Origin: Pseudomonadota bacterium
GTDB taxonomy: Bacteria > Pseudomonadota > Gammaproteobacteria > Burkholderiales > Gallionellaceae
Reading direction: 5' to 3'
Assembly (NCBI GenBank): GCA_021783855.1
Contig: JAJXTL010000162.1
Span: 1 to 5,991 of the forward strand
Length of the DNA: 5,991 nucleotides
In this document: positions 1-5,117 of the stretch, piece by piece
Layout of the letters: each line of letters starts with the position of its first letter
Position numbering within the stretch: position 1 is the stretch's first letter
Program-made: the position numbers and the translations under genes
The notes under the pieces: generated by a model
Database searches by the model: none
Told to the model about the DNA's origin: nothing
Seen by the model: only the letters and a program-made list of their open reading frames with translations

Positions 1-1
1 G

Positions 2-307
2 CAGACCCGGCTTGAGTTACTTGCCAACGAACTGGAGGGAGAGCGTCTGCACTTCGAGCAAACCTTGCTCTACAGCGGTATTGCCCTGCTCTTCTTCGGA
101 CTGTCCATCATGCTGCTCACCGTCTTTATCGTAGTGGTATTCTGGGACAGTCGGCGTCTGCTGGTCTTGGGCAGCCTGGCCGGATTGTTTTTCATCGCAG
201 GACTCCTGGTATGGAACACATTGCGCAGCCTGTTACGGAAGAAATCCAAGCTGTTTTCCGCCAGCCTTGCCGAGCTATCCAGCGACCGTGACCATCTGAC
301 ACCATGA
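2..307 (+). CDS. yqjE: YqjE-like inner-membrane protein (phage holin superfamily III fold), 5' truncated by window edge
   Basis: The frame is open from the first bases of the window, so the true start lies upstream; 101 residues are visible. They begin with an amphipathic segment rich in Arg, Glu and Leu (RLELLANELEGERLHFEQ). Two hydrophobic membrane segments follow, at about visible residues 22-48 and 53-74, separated by the short polar turn WDSRR, and then a basic cytosolic tail (RSLLRKKSK). This order of amphipathic helix, two membrane helices and WD-x-RR turn is typical of the YqjE/holin III-like family (Pfam Phage_holin_3_6). In Escherichia coli yqjE lies in yqjC-D-E-K, and here too a YqjK-like gene follows directly, which supports the call. 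The stop overlaps the next start as ATGA (304-307), implying translational coupling. The molecular role is not well established; E. coli YqjD and relatives have been linked to membrane-associated ribosome binding in stationary phase. A TTG at 65 could be read as a start, but the conserved helix upstream argues against it. Confidence 0.85.
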   Translation, partial: QTRLELLANELEGERLHFEQTLLYSGIALLFFGLSIMLLTVFIVVVFWDSRRLLVLGSLAGLFFIAGLLVWNTLRSLLRKKSKLFSASLAELSSDRDHLTP

Positions 308-573
308 AAAAACATCTTATCGATCTGTCACACCGCCGCCTTCTGCTGCTGGAAAAAATCGACAATCAGCGCTGGGAAATGGTCGAAGTTTCCCTGCAAT
401 TGCAAAAACCACTGGCACTGGTCGATGCGGGGATAAGGGCTGTGCATTTCATTCGCCGCCACCCCGCACTGGTGACCGGTGGTATGGCTTTGCTGCTGGC
501 ATTTCGCCGAAGAAATCTGCTCCTCATGGCGCAGGAAGGGTGGCGTTTGTTGCGTCCGTATCCTGCCAGGTAA
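304..573 (+). CDS. yqjK: YqjK-like family protein
   Basis: A complete 89-residue protein. The N-terminal half is a charged helix (HRRLLLLEKIDNQRWEM, residues about 10-26) and a second amphipathic stretch, then a short hydrophobic segment around residues 55-66 (ALVTGGMALLLA) flanked by many arginines (RRHP before it, FRRRN after it). The small size, the Arg-rich N-terminal helix and the position immediately after yqjE match the YqjK-like family. It probably sits at or in the inner membrane with YqjE. Its ATG overlaps the yqjE stop by 4 nt, and no good Shine-Dalgarno sequence precedes it, so translation is probably coupled to yqjE. The gene is followed after 20 nt by a hairpin terminator and appears to be the last gene of its operon. 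The family is recognised with good confidence; the function is unknown. Confidence 0.8.
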   Translation: MKKHLIDLSHRRLLLLEKIDNQRWEMVEVSLQLQKPLALVDAGIRAVHFIRRHPALVTGGMALLLAFRRRNLLLMAQEGWRLLRPYPAR

Positions 574-593
574 ATGCAGCAAAGGCTGCTCGC

Positions 594-622
594 AAAAAAG
601 CCGTCTTGCGACGGCCTTTTTC
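594..622. terminator. Rho-independent terminator, probably bidirectional
   Basis: A perfect 6-bp stem GCCGTC / GACGGC (600-605 with 610-615) closes a TTGC tetraloop. It is preceded by six A (594-599) and followed by C and five T (617-621). Read on the plus strand it ends the yqjE-yqjK transcript, 20 nt past the yqjK stop. Read on the minus strand the A-tract becomes a six-U tract, so it can also end transcription of the convergent DUF3494 (pseudo)gene, whose stop is at 650-652. Confidence 0.85.
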
Positions 623-649
623 ATTACTTCGCAAGCTTTTTCCCGTTGT

Positions 650-1164
650 TTATGGCCTGGTAACGGTATTGCTGTTAAGTGTGACCGCAGTCAGAGCCAG
701 CAATCTGCCGTTCTCCGTAGCACCCGCTCCCAGCACAATATCGGTTTGCGACAAGATCACTCCCTGCATCAACGCAGTCGCCCCAATTGTCACCGTAGTG
801 GCAGACTGCCAGAAAACATTCCTGGCCAGCGCCCCACCAGTCAATTGCACCTGCGTAGCAGCGGCCTGACTGAGGCCACCGGCCATCTGGAACACCCAGA
901 CATCTGTTGCAGTACCGTTGAGAGTCAGGATCGTCCCCGTCGGAATCAGCACTTGAGGGGTACAGGTGTAAACGCCGGCCGAGAGGGTCAAGCCGCCGAA
1001 ATTTCCGGCTCCGGGACAGGCAGTGATTAATCCGCCTCCTGCCGGCGCCTTACCGGCTGCGCCAGTGTACGCGGTTTGCATGTCGCCTATGGCTGTGGTC
1101 AGATCAACGGAAGTGGAGTTGTCACCCAGACTGGCGGCTTTAAATTATTTTTATAGCTGTTCAT
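650..1164 (-). pseudogene. DUF3494 (ice-binding-protein-like) gene, N-terminal part deleted and start out of frame
   Basis: Reading down from 1144 to the TAA at 650-652, one frame encodes about 164 residues that look like the C-terminal two thirds of a DUF3494 protein. Marks of the family are LTTAIGDMQTAYTGAAG near the visible start, GGLTLSAGVYTCT, DVWVFQMAGGLSQAAATQV, ARNVFWQSA, VILSQTDIVLGAGA, and the family-typical end NGRLLALTAVTLNSNTVT. The fold is a beta-helix in secreted or surface ice-binding and adhesin-like proteins. Family members usually have a signal peptide and some 60-90 more residues before this point; both are absent. The minus strand has a very good AGGAGA site (1177-1172) and an ATG at 1164-1162, but that start reads MNSYKNNLK and then runs in another frame to a TGA at 1101-1099, while the DUF3494 frame is closed by a TAA at 1147-1145. 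This suggests an internal deletion joining the native start region to the middle of the gene. An internal ATG at 1081 could give a 143-residue cytosolic fragment, which I think is not functional. The C-terminus is intact. Confidence 0.75.
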
Positions 1165-1171
1165 TTTTATT

Positions 1172-1177
1172 TCTCCT
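1172..1177 (-). promoter_or_regulatory. Shine-Dalgarno site of the DUF3494 remnant
   Basis: On the minus strand AGGAGA (1177 to 1172) lies 7 nt before an ATG at 1164-1162. It is a near-ideal ribosome binding site, left in front of a start that now opens only a 21-codon frame. It shows where the intact gene once began and is the main evidence that the gene was damaged rather than simply being a short variant. Confidence 0.7.
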
Positions 1178-1360
1178 GAAAATAAACCTCGAAATAAGGT
1201 TCTTAAAGCCATCTGCCAAGCCGTAGTGAATACCGGCGCATTACGCCAAGGCAGGAGCGACTATCTGCTTCCGGCTCACGTCATTCCGTTCGCTGCCGTA
1301 CATAAAAATCAGGCTTTTTTTGCACTCTCCATTAGCATGACCTGATTCGGCTCATCACCT

Positions 1361-1397
1361 AAAAAAAGGCCCGGAACGGGATTGCCGAAACCGGGCC
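1361..1397 (-). terminator. Strong minus-strand Rho-independent terminator with no gene in front of it
   Basis: GGCCCGG (1368-1374) pairs perfectly with CCGGGCC (1391-1397). On the minus strand the stem is followed directly by seven U (complement of A1361-1367), the standard form of an intrinsic terminator. The loop is 16 nt and may fold a little further. On the plus strand there is no T tract, so it works in one direction only. No minus-strand protein gene lies immediately upstream (positions above 1400), so it ends either a small RNA, an upstream antisense transcript from the Crp/Fnr promoter region, or the transcript of a gene that has been lost. It also insulates the DUF3494 remnant. Confidence 0.75.
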
Positions 1398-1406
1398 TGA
1401 GCACTG

Positions 1407-1440
1407 CAGATGTTTATTTCAGGGGAATAATAAACATCTG
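1407..1440. repeat. Perfect 12-bp inverted repeat (hairpin) with 10-nt loop
   Basis: CAGATGTTTATT (1407-1418) and AATAAACATCTG (1429-1440) are exact reverse complements, with loop TCAGGGGAAT between them. Neither side is followed by a T run, so it is not a terminator by itself. It lies 9 nt from the minus-strand terminator stem at 1368-1397, so on a minus-strand transcript the two would form consecutive hairpins. It could be the body of a small RNA, a protein-binding dyad, or a remnant of a mobile element end; the sequence alone does not decide. Confidence 0.7.
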
Positions 1441-1557
1441 TGACCAGCATGCCATCTCGCTCTGACGAACTCTGTTCGACAACGCACATAGCACGCATTA
1501 ACGTGGCTATTCGACATTACGGCACTAACCTGCTTTATTGCAGCCCTTGAAACGATT

Positions 1558-1588
1558 CTGTGCGTTAACGTACATAACGCTTTCACAG
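1558..1588. promoter_or_regulatory. Candidate operator: nested dyad upstream of the Crp/Fnr gene promoter
   Basis: GCGTTA (1562-1567) and TAACGC (1575-1580) form an exact inverted repeat with a 7-nt spacer. It is nested in an outer pair CTGTG (1558-1562) and CACAG (1584-1588). The dyad ends just before the probable extended -10 element at 1593-1601 and would cover its -35 area, a usual place for a regulator site. The outer TGTG/CACA bases recall Crp/Fnr half-sites, but their spacing (21 nt between arms) is not the classical TGTGA-N6-TCACA layout. Autoregulation by the downstream gene is a possibility only. Confidence 0.4.
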
Positions 1589-1592
1589 CTTA

Positions 1593-1601
1593 TGTTATAA
1601 G
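1593..1601 (+). promoter_or_regulatory. Probable extended -10 promoter of the Crp/Fnr signalling operon
   Basis: TG-T-TATAAG at 1593-1601 matches the extended -10 pattern TGnTATAAT in all but the last base. The region about 17 nt upstream (CATAAC, 1573-1578) is a poor -35 box, which is usual for extended -10 promoters and for activator-dependent ones. Transcription would start near 1608, giving a leader of about 77 nt before the ATG at 1685. Found by eye only. Confidence 0.4.
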
Positions 1602-1620
1602 TACCGGACAATAATGCCTT

Positions 1621-1639
1621 TGCACGCGCAAATCGTGCA
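1621..1639 (+). promoter_or_regulatory. Leader dyad / hairpin before the Crp/Fnr gene
   Basis: TGCACG (1621-1626) and CGTGCA (1634-1639) form an exact inverted repeat around a 7-nt spacer. The geometry (6-7-6, 19 bp in all) is the same as that of the dyad at 1562-1580, although the half-site sequences differ. If transcription starts near 1608 it would lie near the 5' end of the mRNA as a small hairpin; as DNA it could be a downstream operator. Confidence 0.35.
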
Positions 1640-1684
1640 GGTTCGCTTTTACCTTTTTCAACAACACGCTCGCGGGACGAAAAA

Positions 1685-2479
1685 ATGGTCGCTCTTCTGT
1701 CCTCACGGCATGACCCCAAACAGAACCACCTGCTCGATGCGTTGCCTGCGGATGTATTCGATCGAATTTCACCTCATCTCGAGCCGATCGCGATGCCCTT
1801 GGGTGAAATCCTCTACGAATCCGGCGGACAATTACAGCACGTCTACTTCCCGACTAGCGCGATCGTATCGCTGCACTACATCATGGAAAATGGCGCATCG
1901 GCCGAAATCGCAGGTGTTGGCAATGAGGGCGTGCTCGGCATTTCACTCTTCATGGGCGGCAATACCACGCCCAGCCGGGCCGCCGTGTATACTGGCGGTC
2001 AAGGCTACCGGATGAAGGCGCGGCTGATGATGGAGGAGTTCAATCGCGCCGGGCCGATGATGCGGCTGATGCTGCGTTACACCCAGGCCTTGATTACCCA
2101 GATGTCCCAGACAGCCGTGTGCAACCGGCATCATTCGGTCGAACAGCAACTGTGTCGCTGGCTGCTGCTGACACTCGACCGCTTGCCGACCAACGAACTC
2201 ACCATGACGCAGGAATTGATTGCCAGCATGCTGGGCGTGCGCCGCGAAGGCATTACCGAAACCGCCGGAAATTTGCAACGCGCAGGCCTGATAAGTTACC
2301 GTCGCGGACACATCACCGTGCTGAACCGGGCTGGCCTGGAAACACATACCTGCGAATGTTATAAGGTCGTCAAGAAAGAATTTTATCGCCTGCTCAGCGA
2401 TGCAGGAAACATCGGCAAACTCGCGAACAATCATGAAGTCGAAATAAGAAATCATCCTGCGAACGGAGGCTGGCGATGA
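1685..2479 (+). CDS. Crp/Fnr-family transcriptional regulator
   Basis: A 264-residue cytosolic DNA-binding regulator. Residues about 22-115 form a cyclic-nucleotide-binding-like beta-roll (IAMPLGEILYESGGQLQHVY, then the region GNEGVLGISLFMGGNTTPSRAAV). Residues about 118-148 form the dimer helix, and residues about 170-215 a Crp-type winged helix (ELTMTQELIASMLGVRREGI, then AGLISYRRGHITVL). It matches a Crp/Fnr subgroup common in Betaproteobacteria. The phosphate-binding cassette does not have the GEL...RSA pattern of E. coli CRP: the expected Glu position is not acidic, so cAMP binding is doubtful. There is no FNR-type N-terminal cysteine cluster; cysteines are at 146, 157, 223 and 225. A tail of about 25 residues after the usual family end is poorly conserved in character. 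The ATG at 1685 is preceded by GGGA (1674-1677) at 7 nt. The gene is first in the operon and ends in an ATGA overlap (2476-2479) with a small ORF. The ligand and targets are unknown. Confidence 0.9.
   Translation: MVALLSSRHDPKQNHLLDALPADVFDRISPHLEPIAMPLGEILYESGGQLQHVYFPTSAIVSLHYIMENGASAEIAGVGNEGVLGISLFMGGNTTPSRAAVYTGGQGYRMKARLMMEEFNRAGPMMRLMLRYTQALITQMSQTAVCNRHHSVEQQLCRWLLLTLDRLPTNELTMTQELIASMLGVRREGITETAGNLQRAGLISYRRGHITVLNRAGLETHTCECYKVVKKEFYRLLSDAGNIGKLANNHEVEIRNHPANGGWR
2465..2469 (+). promoter_or_regulatory. Strong Shine-Dalgarno site for the 29-codon ORF
   Basis: GGAGG ends 6 nt before the ATG at 2476, inside the last codons of the Crp/Fnr gene. It is the best ribosome binding site in the window's plus strand. 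The next large gene (2562) has no comparable site, so ribosomes for the kinase probably load here and pass through the small ORF. Confidence 0.7.
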
Positions 2480-2565
2480 AAGCAAACCAGCTTCCTTGCC
2501 TGGCTTGCCCGCGTTGCGGCGCAATCCATCATCCTTTTATGTCTCGCCAGAAAGTTAAGCAATGA
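2476..2565 (+). CDS. 29-residue Cys/His-containing small protein or coupling peptide, unknown function
   Basis: ATG at 2476 opens a 29-codon frame ending in TGA at 2563-2565. The start overlaps the Crp/Fnr stop as ATGA and the stop overlaps the kinase start as ATGA, so the ORF fits exactly between two real genes with no spare base. A GGAGG site lies 6 nt upstream. The peptide starts MKANQLPCLACPRCGAIHH and ends in a basic tail SRQKVKQ. Cysteines at 8, 11 and 14 (C-x2-C-x2-C) and histidines at 18 and 19 could bind a metal, in the manner of a half zinc ribbon, but a lone knuckle of this size would need a partner or dimer. No signal peptide or membrane segment is present. It may act as a peptide, or its translation may only serve to couple the kinase to the upstream gene. 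I do not recognise a family. Translation is well supported; function is open. Confidence 0.65.
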   Translation: MKANQLPCLACPRCGAIHHPFMSRQKVKQ

Positions 2566-5117
2566 CCGTAACCGTCCACAATCCCAGCATTCCCGACTCT
2601 GCAGCCGATACCGCTGCGGGATTTATCGAGACACGGCGTCAGGAGACTCTGCTTAAAACCGGCGCGCTGCAGAACGCGATACTCAACAGTGCCAATTTCT
2701 CAAGTATCGCGACCGATGCGAAAGGCGTGATTCAGATATTCAACGTCGGCGCCGAGCGCATGCTGGGCTATGCGTCTGCCGACGTTATGAACAAAATCAC
2801 ACCGGCGGACATTTCCGAACCTGAGGAATTAGTTGCGCGGGCAGCGTCCCTGAGTCTGGAGCTGGATACACCGATTGCGCCGGGCTTCGAGGCGCTGGTG
2901 TTCAAAGCCTCGCGCGGCATCGAAGATATTTACGAGCTGACTTACATCCGCCGCGATGGCAGCCGCTTCCCCGCCGTCGTGTCGGTCACCGCGCTGCGCG
3001 ATGAGCAGAACGCCATCATCGGCTACCTCTTGATCGGCACCGACAATTCGGCGCGCAAGCAAATCGAAGCCGAGAAACAGCGTTTGCTCGACATTCAGGA
3101 AGCGACCAACAAGGAACTGCAACAGGCCAATATGACCTTGCAGCTCAGCGAGGAAAAACTCTCTGTCACGCTTAATTCCATCGGCGACGCGGTGATTGCA
3201 ACCGATGTAACTGGCTGTGTGACGCTGCTCAATCCGCTTGCCGAAAAACTCACCGGCTGGAGGCAGGCTGAAGCCGCCGGACACCCGATAGATGATATTT
3301 TTCACATCGTCCACAAGGAATCCGGCCTGCCCGCCTTCGTCCCGGTTATGGATACGCTGACGAAGGGCACAATACACGGCCTGGCCAATCACACCGTGCT
3401 GATCGCACGGGATGGCAGCGAGTGCGATATCGCCGACAGCTGTGCGCCGATACGCGACCGGGATGGTCACGTCATCGGTGCAGTGCTGGTGTTTCGCGAT
3501 GTCACTGGGGAATATGGAGTGCAGCAGGCTTTGCGCGATCAGCAGTTCTATACCCGCTCTCTGATCGAATCCAACATCGACGCGATCATGACTACCGATC
3601 CGTCCGGCATTATTTCCGATGTCAACCAGCAGATGGTGGCGCTCACAGGTCATGCGCGCGATGAACTGATCGGCACACCGTTCAAGAATTACTTCACCGA
3701 TCCTGAGCGGGCCGAGGCGGCTATCAGGCGGGTGTTGAGCGAAAAGAAGGTCACCGACTACGAACTCACCGCGCGCCACAAGAACGACGGTGAAACGATG
3801 GTGTCCTATAACGCAGCCACCTTCTACAATGCCGACGGAAAATTGCAAGGCGTGTTCGCAGCAGCGCGCGATGTCACCGAACGCAGACGCCTGGATCAGC
3901 TGCTGCATGAAAAGAACACCGAACTGGAAAATGCCAGGCAGTTGGCGGAAAAGGCCAATCTGGCAAAATCGGTTTTCCTTTCCCGCATGAGCCATGAACT
4001 GCGCACCCCGCTCAATGCCATCCTGGGCTTTGCACAGCTGCTGGAGATCGGCTCGCCGCCCCCTACCGAGACCCAGACTTTAAGGCTGCACCAGATCGTC
4101 AAGGCAGGATGGTATCTACTTGAGTTGATCAACGAAATACTCGATCTTGCGGTGATCGAATCCGGCAAACTGTCGCTGTCGCGGGAACCTGTATCGCTGG
4201 CTGAGGTCATGATGGAATGTCAGGCCATGATCGAATCGCAGGCGAAAAAACACGCCATCCATATGAATTTCATCCCGTTCAACACCAGTTGGTTTGCCAA
4301 TGCCGACCGCACCCGTGTCAAGCAGGTTCTGATCAATCTGCTATCCAATGCGATCAAATATAACCGCGAACAGGGCTCGGTCACGGTGGAATGCACGGTA
4401 AGCAGCCCGGATCGCATACAGATCAGCATCAAGGACTGCGGAGAGGGCTTGCCTCCCGACAAGTTGCTGCAACTGTTTCAGCCTTTCAATCGTCTGGGGC
4501 AGGAGAACGGCGCCGAGGAAGGAACAGGCATCGGTCTGGTCGTCGCTAAGCAACTGATCGAACTGATGGGCGGCACCATCAGCGTAAAAAGCCTCGTCGG
4601 GGTGGGCAGTGAATTCTGCATCGAACTGATCCGCGACGTTACGCCGCAACTGGCCGCAGGCGGTATCCTTCCACAGGCTCCGGCACTGCAGACGCAGCAG
4701 CATACCGAGCTTCGCACCCTGCTCTATGTGGAAGACAATCCTGCCAACCTGATGCTGGTCGAGCAGATCATCGAGGGACATCCGGATATACGCATGCTAA
4801 GCGCGAGCGATGCACTCAAAGGCATCGCGCTGACGCGCGCCCATCTCCCGGATGTGATTCTGATGGACATCAACTTACCGGGCATCAGCGGGACTGAAGC
4901 CCTGAAGATACTGCTCGGCAACCCTGTCACCCAGCTTATTCCGGTGATTGCCTTGAGTGCCAATGCCATGGTTCGCGATATTGAAAAGGGACTTGAAGCG
5001 GGATTTTTCCGCTATCTAACCAAGCCGATTAAAATCGACGAGTTCATGAACGCGCTGGAAGAAGCACTGAAACATTCAAAAACAAAACGATCCAACTCAA
5101 CAGGACAACCATCATGA
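2562..5117 (+). CDS. Soluble hybrid histidine kinase, PAS-PAS-PAS-HisKA-HATPase-REC
   Basis: An 851-residue sensor kinase without membrane segments, so a cytosolic sensor. Domains: PAS1 about 37-165 (SSIATDAKGVIQIFN, then YIRRDGSRFP), a short coiled linker, PAS2 about 198-318 (GDAVIATDVTGCVTLLNPLA), PAS3 about 326-442 (DAIMTTDPSGIISDVN), coiled coil about 443-470, HisKA about 470-535 with phospho-acceptor His478 in MSHELRTPLN, and HATPase about 585-695. The ATPase domain has an N box NLLSNAIKYN (Asn592, Asn596), G1 box DCGEGLP from Asp625 and G2 box GTGIGL from Gly654. The receiver domain, about 718-838, has acidic Glu724/Asp725, phospho-acceptor Asp769 (ILMDINLPG), Ser799 and Lys821. All catalytic residues are present, so it should autophosphorylate and pass phosphate to its own receiver. 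No residues typical of haem- or flavin-binding PAS domains are evident, so the signal is unknown. The ATG at 2562 has no Shine-Dalgarno site and overlaps the small ORF's stop; the next Met is at residue 67, inside PAS1, so this start is the only sensible one. The stop overlaps the next start as ATGA. Confidence 0.93.
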   Translation: MTVTVHNPSIPDSAADTAAGFIETRRQETLLKTGALQNAILNSANFSSIATDAKGVIQIFNVGAERMLGYASADVMNKITPADISEPEELVARAASLSLELDTPIAPGFEALVFKASRGIEDIYELTYIRRDGSRFPAVVSVTALRDEQNAIIGYLLIGTDNSARKQIEAEKQRLLDIQEATNKELQQANMTLQLSEEKLSVTLNSIGDAVIATDVTGCVTLLNPLAEKLTGWRQAEAAGHPIDDIFHIVHKESGLPAFVPVMDTLTKGTIHGLANHTVLIARDGSECDIADSCAPIRDRDGHVIGAVLVFRDVTGEYGVQQALRDQQFYTRSLIESNIDAIMTTDPSGIISDVNQQMVALTGHARDELIGTPFKNYFTDPERAEAAIRRVLSEKKVTDYELTARHKNDGETMVSYNAATFYNADGKLQGVFAAARDVTERRRLDQLLHEKNTELENARQLAEKANLAKSVFLSRMSHELRTPLNAILGFAQLLEIGSPPPTETQTLRLHQIVKAGWYLLELINEILDLAVIESGKLSLSREPVSLAEVMMECQAMIESQAKKHAIHMNFIPFNTSWFANADRTRVKQVLINLLSNAIKYNREQGSVTVECTVSSPDRIQISIKDCGEGLPPDKLLQLFQPFNRLGQENGAEEGTGIGLVVAKQLIELMGGTISVKSLVGVGSEFCIELIRDVTPQLAAGGILPQAPALQTQQHTELRTLLYVEDNPANLMLVEQIIEGHPDIRMLSASDALKGIALTRAHLPDVILMDINLPGISGTEALKILLGNPVTQLIPVIALSANAMVRDIEKGLEAGFFRYLTKPIKIDEFMNALEEALKHSKTKRSNSTGQPS
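5102..5105 (+). promoter_or_regulatory. Shine-Dalgarno site of the REC-PAS gene
   Basis: AGGA lies 8 nt before the ATG at 5114, inside the end of the kinase gene. It supports the start at 5114 in addition to the ATGA overlap (5114-5117), so this gene can be translated both by coupling and by its own initiation. Confidence 0.55.

Larger units (their letters stand above)
1165..1684. other. Intergenic region between divergent DUF3494 remnant and Crp/Fnr gene
   Basis: About 520 nt with no convincing protein gene on either strand; the frames that are open here are short, lack ribosome binding sites and show no family pattern. The left part (1165-1360) holds the leader of the DUF3494 remnant and nothing else I can assign; a 7-bp inverted repeat AATCAGG / CCTGATT (1307-1313 and 1341-1347) is too widely spaced to interpret. 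The right part is denser in structure: a minus-strand terminator, a 12-bp perfect inverted repeat, a dyad-rich region, a likely promoter and a leader hairpin, each listed separately. Confidence 0.6.

Noticed and set aside
2..573. Prophage holin interpretation of the first two genes
   Set aside because: The YqjE family shares a holin-like fold name, but the yqjE-yqjK gene pair and absence of endolysin or other phage genes indicate an ordinary chromosomal operon.
540..869. Plus-strand frame of 109 codons with a signal-peptide-like N-terminus
   Set aside because: It starts inside yqjK, runs through the terminator and then antisense to the DUF3494 body, has no ribosome binding site, and its composition follows the opposite-strand gene.
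1226..1345. GTG-initiated 39-codon plus-strand frame containing the run LLPAHVIPFAAVHKNQAFF
   Set aside because: No ribosome binding site is present, the frame stays open further upstream without a good start, and I cannot tie the residues to a family. It could be an old gene relic but is not supportable.
1307..1347. AATCAGG / CCTGATT inverted repeat with T-rich flank
   Set aside because: Only 7 bp with a 27-nt loop and no clean T tract placed like a terminator; probably chance.
1407..1440. Inverted repeat as an end of an insertion sequence or MITE
   Set aside because: There is one copy only, no flanking target duplication could be seen and no transposase remnant lies nearby; a hairpin reading is simpler.
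1466..1478. CGAAC-TCT-GTTCG dyad resembling a LexA box
   Set aside because: The spacer is 3 nt instead of the 4 nt of the Gram-positive CGAAC-N4-GTTCG box, and proteobacterial LexA sites normally have the CTGT-N8-ACAG form. No SOS gene is nearby.
2829..3995. Long 388-codon minus-strand frame opposite the kinase
   Set aside because: It is a shadow of the GC-rich codon pattern of the kinase; the plus strand has a complete domain series with catalytic motifs, and the minus-strand translation shows no family pattern.
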